DNA of 64,000 nt, taken from assembly GCA_024734495.1 (NCBI GenBank), contig JALMQS010000157.1, forward strand, positions 186,001 through 250,000, given 5' to 3'. The notes beneath the pieces were generated by a model, which saw only the letters and a program-made list of their open reading frames with translations, was not told where the DNA came from and did not search any database. This stretch comes from Forficula auricularia (Eukaryota > Arthropoda > Insecta > Dermaptera > Forficulidae). This document shows positions 46,490 through 57,440 of this stretch, piece by piece. The translations under genes and the position numbers were made by a program. Each line of letters starts with the position of its first letter. Position 1 is the stretch's first letter.

Positions 46490-46640
46490 TTTAAATATTA
46501 TGAAAAATATTCATTTTACAAGGCCGCCTATAGGGTAGGCTAGTACGATCCAGGGCCGTCGATCGGTTGCATAGATACAGGCGGACAGCTTTCCTTAGAC
46601 TATTCTTTACGTTTATAATAATGTAGTACCTGGAGCCACC
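46490..46640 (+). repeat. Dispersed repeat, paired with 61146-61285
   Basis: Shares TATGAAAAATATTCATTT, CGCCTATAGGGTAGGCTAG and GTTGCATAGATACAGGCGGA with the segment at 61146-61285. Both copies stand to the right of a CAGTGGC hAT MITE. Followed by a C-rich stretch (46640-46750), whose minus-strand G-rich character resembles 12515-12615. No coding. Confidence 0.65.
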
Positions 46641-47029
46641 GATCGATGCACCTGACGCCCCCAACCCAACCGTGCCTCCCACCCCCGGATCCCCCACAAC
46701 TGCACCCCACCTCCTGCACCTTCCACATCCACACCACCCCGCACCCAGTTTTTGCATTTCTAGTTTTCTAATGGTCTACATATTATGTGTATATTTGTTT
46801 ACTCGTACACCAATTTGCCCGCATTCGTTCATATTGATAAACATTATAAAAAAATAAATAGGAAAATAATAATAAAAAAAATAATCGTATAGGATCTGAA
46901 ATAAAAACATAAAATTAAATAAGATTTGTTTCCAAGTTATATAAAAAAAAGCCACTTCAACCACTTTATTTGTAAACAGACCTGTAATGTTATGATTTAG
47001 ACGCCTGTTTTTTTTTTTGGCTTTTCGTT

Positions 47030-47125
47030 TAAATTTGTCTCTACCTCGGGGGTCAGATTTTACCCGGATGCCTCGAGCCGGATTCGAATCCGCAGGCTGA
47101 TACGCTACCACCTAGCCTATCCGAC
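47030..47125 (-). repeat. tRNA-like SINE head
   Basis: The minus strand reads GATAGGCTAGGTGGTAGCGT (A-box-like), CCTGCGGATTCGAATCCGGC (B-box and T-arm, CGGAT..ATCCG) and CATCCGGGTAAAATCTGACC. The last word is shared with 34590-34690. Same SINE family. Confidence 0.6.
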
Positions 47126-47559
47126 CCCCCTTAGACACCTGTTAATTAAAAACGAACAAAAAATAAAATAATAAATTTATTAAACCATTTATTTTACATG
47201 AATTTATGCATACATTGTTTTTGAGCTTCGACTCCGGAGATTACTTCTCCACCATCGAATGTCCTTGATCATCTTTTAGTCCTTGTTTTTAATAAGAGGA
47301 AAAAACTAATTAAATAAAAAAAAACCTCTTTTCCGATAATTATTTCAAATCCATTATTCCTATTCCTCGTCCACACGAACAAAAAATTCCTAATTTTAAT
47401 CTAATATATTAATATTTGCTATAACCTATTTGTGAGTTTTAAAATTAAAAAACCAATTAAAAATAAAAGATAATTGAAAAAAATGTAAACAAACTCCTTT
47501 ATTGAGATTTTCATCTATAAATAATTACTTTAATTAAGAAAAGATCAATTAAGATTAAA
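47126..47559. other. AT-rich spacer
   Basis: No feature recognised. Confidence 0.5.
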
Positions 47560-47715
47560 TTTGTCGAGGTCCAGACCTAGCCAGATCGTTTTCTCATCCT
47601 CAAAACTTGTTAATAGATTTTGTTTCATCAAAATCGGTAAAGCCGTTTTCAAAATAGAACTAAGATACAAATAAAACAAGTTTTGCTCGTTTAATAAGAG
47701 TAGATAGATAAATAT
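47560..47715 (-). mobile_element. Helitron-like fragment, inverted copy
   Basis: Inverse of the 12028-12200 region: minus strand CTACTCTTATTAAACGAGCA, AGTTCTATTTTGAAAACGGC, CCGATTTTGATGAAACAAAA and GTTTTGAGGATGAGAAAACG. Only ~155 bp are kept. Class tentative for the same reasons. Confidence 0.45.
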
Positions 47716-48164
47716 TAATCTAATTATATATAATAATAATATTACAATAATATTAAAAGGACGTTTCTGTTAACGCATAAAATAACTTATAATATACAAA
47801 ATTTAATATTTATTAAAGCTCTGTATTCTATTAAATTAATAAACTGTGAAGGAATGTTCTTTTTTGAATTTTTATTTGGTTGGTGGGTGTAAACTCAGGG
47901 TAACTCTCTTGATGCTTATTTTCTGAAATTATATTTACTGATTTTACTATTAATTGATTTACTATGAAATTAAAATAAAAATGGATTACGGAAATTTCTT
48001 ATATAAAAATAATAAAAAGGAACAAAGGAAATTGGATTGGCAAGCAGGATTTATTAATTTTCAATAATAATAGAGATTATATTTGGAATCATTTATTATT
48101 GATAATGTGAATTTATTTAATCGCCGCTTGATACCAGCAGATATAGAAATGTGTTAATGAGAGT

Positions 48165-48700
48165 GATACAATATGGTGGTTACGCTCTGGTGGTGACGGC
48201 TGTAGGATCCTGACTTGCGATTTGCTGGATTTCAAGAATTCCTCTCGTGGTGACCTGTCCCTTTGATAGCAATCTTGGTGGTGACGGCTGTAGGAATGAG
48301 ATAGGCGTCCTCGATAAATGTCTGTATCGACATATGTTATCGAAGACAGTCCTATTGATATTTGTTCTGGACGTATATTTAGAGAGGTGTCTCCTGGATC
48401 ACCGCCTAGGAGTTGTATTGTGGACTCGAAAAATAGAGAAATGTGTGATCTTCAACAGCTTCCTCAGTTGTCCTCTTTGCATATAGTGAGATCTGATCAA
48501 GGACTCTTGTTTCTTTAATGAGCGCCTCGTGAGATGTAATATGGTGAGTTATCATCCAGGACTCCTCTGGTTTGTCTTTTATGAGCGCTTCGTGAGATAT
48601 CATCAAGGACTGTGTCTCTTCAAAAAGCGCCTCGTGAGATGTGTATAGTGAGGTCTCATCCAGGATTCCTCGAGCTGTCCCCCACCGTCAGTCTTTCTCC
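48165..48700 (+). repeat. Minisatellite-like region with GCGCCTCGTGAGAT units
   Basis: GTGGTGACGGCTGTAGGA occurs twice (48190, 48278). Downstream, GAGCGCCTCGTGAGATGT occurs three to four times (about 48520, 48580, 48630), each followed by variants of CATCCAGGACTCCTC. Unit length is ~55-70 bp with much divergence. Composition is less AT-rich than the surroundings. The overlapping frames (48247-48486, 48318-48518, 48406-48606) are on both strands with none favoured, so no protein is called. Confidence 0.55.
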
Positions 48701-49712
48701 TCTTAACTTCTCCTGTTTCCTTCAAGCGGCGGTTTTCAAATTCTTCATATCACCATTTGTTTTTGTTTCAAAAGGAAAATACACCTAAATAATTCCTAAG
48801 AGGTTCATCCCCGCCCGTACTGCACCCCTCTCTCTGCTTGAATTCAAATCTCAATTCTATTAAAAAATTACATTAAGTTATTTTCCTTCTTTTTTCCTTT
48901 TTCAATTTATTTTTAATGATTTTTATATTTAGCTATAATTAAACAAATACATAAAAATATTCCTAAATATAGTTTGGTTTCTGATTACTGTGGAAGTTAA
49001 AAGAGAAAATAGATTTAAAATCTTCCTTTCTCCCCCCCCCCCCCCCCACCCTGCTGTAACATAATAATTTTTTCAAACCAATTTCAATTTCGAGAGTTTG
49101 TCCGAAATAGAATATGCGCACCTTCTATCCGATTTCAGTAAGAGAGTAGTATATTCGGCAGGCAAAGTACTTAAAAAAGGCTAAATAATGAAGTAGTTAA
49201 AAAAACAACAATTATTATGTAGTAATCATTTTTAATCACTCTTGACTGAACTTAACTTATGATCAAAAAAGCCTAATAAAATTTCTCTAAAAATTACTTT
49301 TCATCCATGTGGATCGAGTGAATTCACAATCTCTGAAACGTGGAGAAAAATTCTTACCAATAATTCTTTGGGTCTGGATTCCGATACCCATAATACTCCA
49401 AGAACAAAAAGTAATAAAATGTTCCTTTTTGAGCCAAAATTTTCTATTCTCATTGCAGAAAATGGATTAGATTCTGGGCTTTCGATTTAAAAATACAAAA
49501 AAAATTAATTTTTGAATGGAGTTATTTAGATTTTAAGTCTATGTCATAATATATGGTCAAATGAAAAATTTATATTTAAGTTTATTATTCATTTCTATGA
49601 CTGCTCTATCGTACCGAGTCTTGAAAAAGTTTTCCCTTTTTTATTATTTAATAAATATGCCGATAAGCGATTCTTCCATTAGAATCTGGTCGAAGAAAAT
49701 AACTAAAAAATT
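48701..49712. other. AT-rich spacer with C run
   Basis: A C16 homopolymer lies at 49032-49047. Nothing else recognised. Confidence 0.5.
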
Positions 49713-50187
49713 TATCCATCCATTTGATATTCATCATTCTTCTGTAGCACCACATTTCGAAAGCTTCCAATCTTTTTCTCTCCGCTACTCCAATTGTCCA
49801 GGTTTCATACCCGTACATGGCTATGCTCCATACATATGTTTTCAATAGCATCTTCCTGTTTTCTAAGCGGATTGAGGAGGAGCATAGCTGTTTTTGTTTT
49901 GAATTAAACCCTATTTTTGCTTGGACGATTCTTGATTTAATTTCGTTTTCGCTCCTCCCATTCCATGTGATGTTACTTTCTAGATAGCGTAATTCCTTAA
50001 CTCCTTCTAGATTTTCTTGATCAATTTTGATGCATTCCTGTCTCGTTTGTTCTTTCTTTGTACAAACTAGGACTTTGGATTTATTCTTGTTTATTTCCAT
50101 TTCCATTTCTTCTATTAGGATTTGGTTAATTCCATTCAGGGCGTCCTAATTATTTTTTGTTGCTTCCTAGAAGGGCAATGTCATTAT
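49713..50187 (-). mobile_element. LINE family A, copy 3, truncated at both ends
   Basis: The minus frame 49648-50106 includes KVLVCTKKEQTRQECIKI and MYGYETWTI of family A, with the Cys of YGCETW changed to Tyr. Unlike copies 1 and 2 it lacks the 3' end with the GATGAT tail and has no target duplication, so a later deletion or rearrangement removed the 3' part. More diverged than the other two. Confidence 0.8.
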
Positions 50188-51239
50188 TGATAAAACTATG
50201 AAAAATATGCATCTTTTTTCAATAGTTTTTCATTAAAACACCTTCTCAATTTCCATTAAAATACATTCATAATTGACAATTAAAATTAAATTAAAACAAT
50301 TACTGTTGTCTTTCTTCATTGTTATAATTGTCTAATTGTCATTGTATTTTATTTAATATTATAGCCGCTGAGGAGGTCAAAAAATAAACGACGAAACTTC
50401 CGACTCAGCAAAAGTAAAACTCTGTTTTTAATTTTAATTTTCCAGTTTCTTACGATTCCAACTACCAGTTTTTATATACTATTACCTCTACTTCTTTGTT
50501 ATTTTTAATCACGTAGAAAAATTCACTACAATTTAAACAATTAACTTTGCCGAGGCTTTATAATTTTTTACAAATAACTGGGACAAAATTGCAGGGAATC
50601 TCCTGGTTTGAAGATTTAGTCTCGGCGAACTGGCCAATTTGTTATTGTGTTTTTAGAGAAAATCCAAAAGTGCCGAAAATGCACTAAGTCAAAAAGTACA
50701 GCCTTGTACAATGGCAATTAGTCAACTAGAAAACTTTCATAATTGTGATCTAAATTTTAGTGAATTTTTCGAAGCGATTAAAAATAACAAATCATTTTTA
50801 AAGGAAGCTCACGCTCTGAATAAATATTAATAACTTTTTAACAATAAGTTATGTTAGATTAAAAATTATTAAAATTCACTAGACAATTGTTGTTTTTTGT
50901 TAACTACTTACTTAAACTCATTGAATCATAAATACTTCTCTATTAAAATGCAATGAAGATGCTCTTCCTTTCTGTATCAAGTAAACTCTCGCTCTCTCAA
51001 AAAAAAAATATATTAAGGCAAGTCTCCCTCCAATTCACTTATTTCGTTCAATTCTCTTAAATGAAGAGGTTCATAAAATTGTTATAACTTCTCAAAAAAA
51101 AAAAAAAAAAATATCAAAAAGGCGACAGAAGTGAAAACTTAAAAATAATGAAATAACAGTGATTTTTTTTTTGTTTTTAATTTTCAAATTATGAAATTTT
51201 CATTTTTGATACTACAATTAATTTGAAAACACCCCTTTT
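50188..51239. other. AT-rich spacer
   Basis: No recognisable gene. A-runs at 51000 and 51094-51110. Confidence 0.5.
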
Positions 51240-51640
51240 CTAGAAGCACCAGTTCCAAGTATCCGATCTGTGCGCGGTTAGGCCCATTCGATAGGGATTT
51301 CTTCAATTAGAGGGGTACCAAAATTATATCGGCAATCCTTTAACAGGGAGTCCCGTTTTTTTTTTGATTTTTCCGAGAATTCTTTCCTCTTAACGGAAAT
51401 TTTCTCCCACCGCTATTCCAACGAGCGTCCATCTTCCCCGCACCCCAGTGAACAGAAGCCCACCCGCTCCTACCTTCTAGAAGCGGCCAACTACACCTTC
51501 CCCTCACCCCAGCAGTCAGACTACCCCCCTTGCCTATATTCGTCCAAACAAGGAGCCATGTATATGAGCGTGACGGTCACGCGAGTTCAGTGCTTTTTCC
51601 CCATCCCAAAAGTGCCCAACGTGCCTAAAGAAGTTATCAC
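51240..51640. other. GC-richer patch, possible old promoter or exon
   Basis: Composition changes clearly here: CCACCGCTATTCCAACGAGC, CGCACCCCAGTGAACAGAAG, and GAGCGTGACGGTCACGCGAG followed by TTCAGTGC. The palindromic CGTGACGGTCACG and an initiator-like TTCAGTG at 51576-51582 could belong to a host promoter. I find no reading frame or splice pattern that proves a gene, nor a terminal repeat that marks an element. Confidence 0.3.
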
Positions 51641-52264
51641 TTCAAAAAAAATACCTAAAAATAAAAATTGTTTTGCCCTCGAAACAGCAGAGATTGATAG
51701 ATTTTGAATCCTGAACTTATTGTTTATTCTAGTAAGCTTCTTTTTCATCACTTTATTATTTTAATAAATTTCTGTTTGTAGATAAAGTGAGAGAATTTTC
51801 TTTTTCGCTAATATATACCACGTTATGAATAATATCTTTTGTTTTTTTTTTAACAGAAGCCATTCATATCTGTGGGTATGATTTGAGAACTAATATCTCG
51901 CTTGTGACAGCTTCCAAGAAGGGGCCAATATTGATTTCGAGGCAGGTGTCGTCGGGAACCGAGCTGATACCGGAGTAGCTTCATTCTTAGAAGGCTTCCA
52001 TCAAACAATTTATCTTTTTGCGTTTAAAAAACAGCTGTACAGCAGAGAGGGGTTATTAGTAAGAAAAGCGTTCGCGTGGCAAATGATTGTAATTAAATTG
52101 ATTCGTTCCCTCAGACGATGGTTTAACAATCAATTTTTAGCTTCATTGTTTTCGTGAAAATTGGGTTCGATTTTTTTTCGATTTGATAAATTATTATTAT
52201 CATCTTTCGGTGAAACAAAACTCAAATGATAATTATTTTGGTAAAATATTCCAAAAAATATAAT

Positions 52265-52440
52265 TAACGAATTCATAAATTAATTCCTGTGAATCCATTG
52301 TAATAGACTGATGAAGAGGGCAAAGCCCTCTAAACTATAGTCTCGTTATAAATAAATAAAATTTATGATTCCAGCAGAAGACACCTCTTTTATTGTCTCC
52401 TTCAATATATAAAAATTCTGCTACTCTCGGCAAAAAAACT
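52265..52440 (+). mobile_element. Penelope-like terminal repeat, family 1, single copy
   Basis: Matches the right arm of 43596-43925: CATAAATTAATTCCTGTGAA, the hammerhead region, CCAGCAGAAGACAC, TTATTGTCTCCTTCAATA and CTCTCGGCAAAAAAACTTTC. A single, unpaired copy. Confidence 0.65.
52293..52358 (+). ncRNA. Hammerhead motif with G-to-T core mutation
   Basis: CTGATGA (52308-52314), extra A, stem II GAGGGC/GCCCTC with AAA loop, then TAAA where GAAA is required (G to T at 52331), CTATAG, TC. The G of GAAA (G12) is the general base in hammerhead catalysis, so this copy should be inactive although every other core position matches the family. Confidence 0.72.
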
Positions 52441-52616
52441 TTCAATTTAACGTTAAAGTCTAATTTAACGTTTTTGTAATTCAAATCACTCCTTTATTTA
52501 AGTCAAAAAAATTTAACTTGATTAAAAAATATATTAAAATATTAGGGTCTTCCTCATACATAAAAGCCCACAGTTAAAGCGAATCGAAGCGCACAGAGTG
52601 CGCAGGCTAAGTTCGA

Positions 52617-53050
52617 GCATTGGCCATTAGGTGGGTCGAAAAAACTGATTTTTTTTTTTTTGAAAACGTTTTAGTGCGAAAAAGTTTCCTATTGTAATAA
52701 GAAGAAAAACGACTTAATAAAAATTAAAATCATTTAACATCTTCCGTTTGCACATCGAGCTTTTAAGCTATTTAAACTTATGAAAAATTACGAAAATCGC
52801 GATATTTTTGTAATTTTTATCTATTAGTTAAAATTTTTAAAATAAACACACTAGTTTTTTATGCTTGTTTTATGCTTTAAATAACCTAAATAAATTAAAT
52901 TCTGATCAATAATATACTTTTTTGAACGTAAAAAAGTATATTATCGATCAGAATTTAATTTATTTAGATTATTTAAACCATAAAACAAGAATAAAAAAAC
53001 TAGTGTGTTTTCGAAAAAAAAATTCAGTTTTTTCGACCCACCCTATGGCC
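52617..53050. mobile_element. Foldback MITE with GGTGGGTCGAAAAAA ends
   Basis: Left GGTGGGTCGAAAAAACTGAT, right inverse CAGTTTTTTCGACCCACC, continuing inwards with TTTTGAAAAC symmetry. A second, inner palindrome (about 52845-53005) has ~75-80-bp arms (ACACACTAGTTTTTTATGC.., AAATTCTGATCAATAATA..) around a short GAACGT centre. So almost the whole element can fold back. No coding. Confidence 0.75.
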
Positions 53051-54241
53051 ATACACATGCTATACGTACGCTATTTAAACTTTACTAATAATAAATGAAA
53101 TAAATTATATATAAAGAAAGTTTGGCCAAATAAAAATAGTTAATTTATCTCGAAGCGAAGGACCGTTTGAGATGTCACGGACGAAGTAAGGGTCAAATCG
53201 GGATCAAGCCAAGGTCAAAATGGCGAAAGTCAAGTAGCAAGATTCGAGATAATGGAGATATCCAAAAGGAAAGCAATGGTCAGAGAACAGGATAAATCAA
53301 AGAGAGGTTTTGGTGAATAGCAGGTACAAGAGGATTAAATCAGTCGAATCGCAAACGCTAGGGTTATTGGGGGCCAAGAAAATCACAACCAATAATCCTA
53401 ACATCTCCTAACTATGGTTCTGTTTAAATTCACAAATAGTAAATCCAGAATTAACAAGAAGGAAACCACTTAAAGCCGCTCTCTTCCGGTAGTCACTGGA
53501 GGTCCCAGTCAGTGATAACCTCTTGTAGAGCAATTTAAAAACTTAAGAAAGATTTTAAATTAAATCTCAATTTGAATTTAAACATATTGGGCCTCGTAAG
53601 GATGATTTTTAAAAAATTTAAACGGTAGTATGCCTTAAACTACAATCAAGAACCTTATGTTCTCAACCGATGACAAACCATTGATGCTGGCATTGTCTAT
53701 GTTCCATGAACCAAAAAATAAAACGTATGTATTTTCCACATAAAAAATACAGGTATTTTAAAATAAAAACTAGCCGTAGCTTGAATCGAATATTCAAACT
53801 AGGCTCATTATAAAGAATCTCGAAAAAATATGATAATAAGCCTTAGCCGTGAAATGAGGCTCAGGTTAAAACTCTGAAGTTCGGATACACAAAAAAATAA
53901 ATGACAAACCATTATTTTAAATAGACCCTTAATTCCATAATCTACTTTATTTCACCACCCCTGATTTTCTTTTCCACAAAGAAACTTCCATCACTTATAT
54001 TATATATGTATACAGTCCACTTATCAGCCCCTGTTTTTGAGTCACCTCTTCGGGAGTGAATTTAAACATAATATATATGTTGCAGTAAAAACCCCTTTTT
54101 ACTAAGAGCGTGAAACTACACACCCTTTACTCTATTAACTAACATCATGTTTCACCCAAACCTACACCACTTTCCATAAGTAAAAATAGATATAAATAGA
54201 TAAACACCCTTCCAGAGCATATGCAAGAATAAGCAATCGTC
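53051..54241. other. AT-rich spacer
   Basis: At 54068-54150 the words GTTGCAGTAAAAACC and TGAAACTACACACCCTTTAC recur at 56478 and 57525, marking a dispersed repeat. Otherwise nothing recognised. Confidence 0.45.
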
Positions 54242-54490
54242 TTGAAACACGATTCTGCGGCAAAAAAAGATTTTGAAAATTTGGAATTTACTTATTTTTG
54301 GATAAAATGTTATACTAGCTATCCTTTGATCGCTGGAATGGTTTTGAAATTTTATATACCATTCTCTACGACCTACTTGTACGAGAAAGGGTTTTCTGTT
54401 TTGGTGGCGATTAAGACCAAACAACGGAACAATCTGGATGTTGAAGGGCAGCGACCATGCTGCTGCACTTTCAAACTTAAAAAGACCGAT
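54242..54490 (+). pseudogene. hAT transposase C-terminal dimerisation fragment
   Basis: The frame starting 54242 reads EFTYFWIKCYTSYPLIA, then VLKFYIPFSTTYLYEKGFSV and AIKTKQRNNLDVE. This is the hAT C-terminal dimerisation domain of the ZBED5/FAM200 type (FW..YP, F-x-T-T-Y-L-C-E-x-G-F-S, I-K-T-K-x-R-N). The conserved Cys of TTYLCE is Tyr. A frameshift after LDVEGQR moves the expected ALSNLKP to another frame. The rest of the open frame to 54610 is intergenic. Nothing upstream resembles the rest of the transposase. Confidence 0.8.
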
Positions 54491-54666
54491 AATTTCTCTT
54501 CTAAAAATTCAACACCACTCTTCACATTAATAATTTATTGGTTCCTTTTGTTGTTTTTATTTTTATTGATCTTTTTTTTATTTTATTATGTATTTTGGTT
54601 TAATTTTTAAATAATATATATCTATAATTACACCTTTTTTTACTATGAGGGGGGGGGGCGTGAGCA

Positions 54667-54790
54667 TTTTTTTTTTTTATAATGATATTGATACAAGAAG
54701 AAGTTGCACCAAGAAGGTACAACCTCTGTAGTCCGTGGTGGACCGTTGTAACGTGAAGATAAGGGGAGATTTAGGGATTGGGTAGCAGTC
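54667..54790 (-). mobile_element. LINE 3' untranslated tail
   Basis: The minus strand reads TCTTCACGTTACAACGGTCC, ACCACGGACTACAGAGGTTG, GTGCAACTTCTTCTTGTATC and AATATCATTATAAAAAAAAA. The TTCACGW..GGACTACAG..ATATCATTA layout links it to the tails at 38780 and 9055. Confidence 0.5.
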
Positions 54791-55189
54791 GAAGGTATCT
54801 GTGGATGCTGGTCTTGAAAGATTGAAGGTTATAAGTTGCTGGAAAGACGGTCATTTCATGATATCAAAAAGGGGGAAAAAGTAGGAACAATTTGGGAAGT
54901 TCTGGTTTAGAACATATGATCTATGGTACTTGCTAATCAATTAAATTTGTCTAAATGTACTATAGAACAGCTATATTTACTTAGCTAGTACTTAGCTATT
55001 TACTTAGCTAGTACTTGCTAATCAGTTAAATTTGTCTAAATTTATATAACAGCTATATTTATAAAAATATTTAACCTAAATCGGGGTTCAGCAAATTGAA
55101 GTAGGAGGATTTGCAGAACTTTTTAGGAACCAGCTCAAAGTTTTATATGGGAGGATTTTGAGATGTTTTTTTCAGGAATAGTATTCATT
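54791..55189. other. Spacer with short duplication
   Basis: CTAGTACTTAGCTATTTACTTAG and TTGCTAATCAATTAAATTTG-type phrases are repeated locally (54928-55060), a small tandem duplication. Nothing else. Confidence 0.45.
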
Positions 55190-55802
55190 TTTTACTTTAT
55201 CCAATGCGAAGCATGGGAGAAAGTATTGGAATCGCTCTCGCGGCAAGCGCGACTTCAAAGGGTCCTCAGGTAAAGACTACGGAACCCATGGACTCAATTA
55301 AGGTCACAAATTGAAGTATTCAATGAGATTGAATTTTAGCACGTGACGGTTTTGCCAAAAATTACCTGGAATCTCGTCGAGAGGCCAAAAAGTGCCATTT
55401 TTTTGGAAGTGCGTGCGGATGGATGGATGGATGGATGATGTGTGTGTGTGTATCGTTTTTCGTCCACGATTTTTTCCACACCTTTGCGCTGATTGAAATG
55501 AAATTGAAAACCTACCATTAGTTTAACAAAATGAAGCGCTGATTAGTTTTTGGTACATATCGGTCCACAAACATTAGTACTTTATTTCAGTACTTTTTTA
55601 GTTTTTTCTAAATATCTTGAAAATGACTTAACCAATTTTGATGAAATTTAATATCCTAATTAAGTACCTTGGGGACCACAAAAAAGGTTAAATAAAGTTT
55701 TTAGTAAAATTATATTTTAACGTACTTTACTCAAGAACATATTAATATTTCAAATGAATTTGGATAAAGTTTAGCAACGATCCGTTGCAGTTTATTTATT
55801 TT
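55190..55802 (+). mobile_element. T2 family element, copy 2
   Basis: Almost identical over its full length to 20087-20698, from TACTTTATCCAATGCG to GCAACGATCCGTTGCAG, including the (GGAT)n/(GT)n stretch with different repeat numbers. The high identity marks recent mobility or gene conversion. The minus frame 55336-55518 (paralogue of 20205-20387) is a translation of the element and not a supported gene. Confidence 0.78.
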
Positions 55803-56488
55803 TAATGCAACGTATTAAAGATGATGTTTATTGGTTGATTATTAATAAATGTTCAATGACAAATTTTTGTTCTTTTACCTTTTAAGTAGAGCTAAAATCA
55901 TAGTATGGCGTAGCGTGAGGAAACAAAGAAATTGAAATACACTTGAAAAGTAGGCTGAAATTAATTAAATAATTTTATGTAAAATTTAATGAATATTTGG
56001 TTAATTTTTAATATTTTTCAATAATTGGTTTTTCCAACATAGTATAGGTATTAAATTCAAATTTAAATGCAAGTCAATTTTTTGCTCGCCAGGTATATTA
56101 ATTGATAGTATATTAATATTTTGAAGCGAGAAATAATGAATTATATATTATATTAATGTCAAACCAATCACATATTAAAGCATCAAAACAATTCATGAAA
56201 ATAATTTAATAAGCACTGTCTGAAATATTTATGAAATTTAATACGTTCATGAATAATATATATAATTATCGTTTTATATTATATTTCTAAAATAAAGCAC
56301 ATAATATTAATTAGAGATAGCTATTTCCCTTCTAATATATAAATTAATAATACTGGTGAAATTTGTAAATGAACCTAATATTTGTTTTTAGCTTTTGATA
56401 ATGAATTGTTATATAAAGCAGCGCCGTTTGGTAAACAGCAAAAAGCTCAATTAATATTTAATTTAATTTCATATTAGTATGTTGCAGT
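55803..56488. other. AT-rich spacer
   Basis: Nothing recognised. Confidence 0.5.
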
Positions 56489-56880
56489 AAAACCTCGTTT
56501 TTAGTAAGAAAGGGCTTTTACTAGTTAAAATACGTTTCACTGAACACTTTTGTAGCAACTACAATTTACTGATGTTGGTTGAGTTTGGTTCAAAAGGTCT
56601 AGAATCGTCATTTTTGAACTTCCGCCTCATTTTGGGTGTTTATTTTCAAAAAATTTTAAACGACAATGTCAAAAATTACATCATCTACAACTATGCTTAT
56701 AATTTTTGACATTTTCGTTTAACAATATTTGAAAATAAACACCCAAAATAAGGCGGAATGTCAAAAATGAAGATTCTAGACCTTTAAACCAAACTCTACC
56801 AACATCAGTAAATTGTAGTTGCCACAAAGGTATTCAGTGAAACGCGTTTTAACTAGTAAGAACCCGTGAAACGTTTTTTT
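56489..56880. repeat. ~390-bp imperfect palindrome
   Basis: The arms around a centre near 56690 mirror each other: ACTAGTTAAAATACGTTTCACTGA / TCAGTGAAACGCGTTTTAACTAGT, AACTACAATTTACTGATGTT / ACATCAGTAAATTGTAGTT, and GGGTGTTTATTTTCAAA / inverse. A foldback element, with terminal words shared with 54068 and 57525. No coding. Confidence 0.75.
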
Positions 56881-57440
56881 AAAAAAACTTAACCTCAGTC
56901 TTCTTCCAAATATACACGACTTCCCAAATTACAATAAAAATTAAATTCAAATCACTGCCTCTAGCCTTCAGTCTTTTAAAATAATGATAAAGTTTGATAT
57001 ATGAGATAACCACAAAACTTGTTGTATATTGTAATTTATCTCATCTAATTTATCCTCATTATATTTTTATCTTAATTCTTCAATCTCTACTAATGTTATT
57101 TAGGCTTATTTGTAAACTGATATTTATAATTAATTTTTGTGTCTATGACTTAAATTTGTAATTTTACTTTTCTAATTCAGTTCTAAAAAACGACTTTATA
57201 TATATACCAGAAAATTTTATTTATATTAATATTCATATTTACTTAGATTTCTTATATTTACATTTATATATTTTATAATTAAAAAAGAAAAATCTTTGTA
57301 AAACAATTTTTTTAAATTTTTTAAATTTTAAATTTTCATTGGTGTTTTTCTTGTGTAAGATTTGAATGTTATATTTTGTTATATTGGGAACCATGATTTG
57401 AATGTCAAGAATGGCGACCACTCGTTCAATTATTATTAGT

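Noticed and set aside
54152..54424. 90-residue minus-strand protein
   Set aside because: Antisense shadow of the hAT dimerisation fragment on the plus strand.
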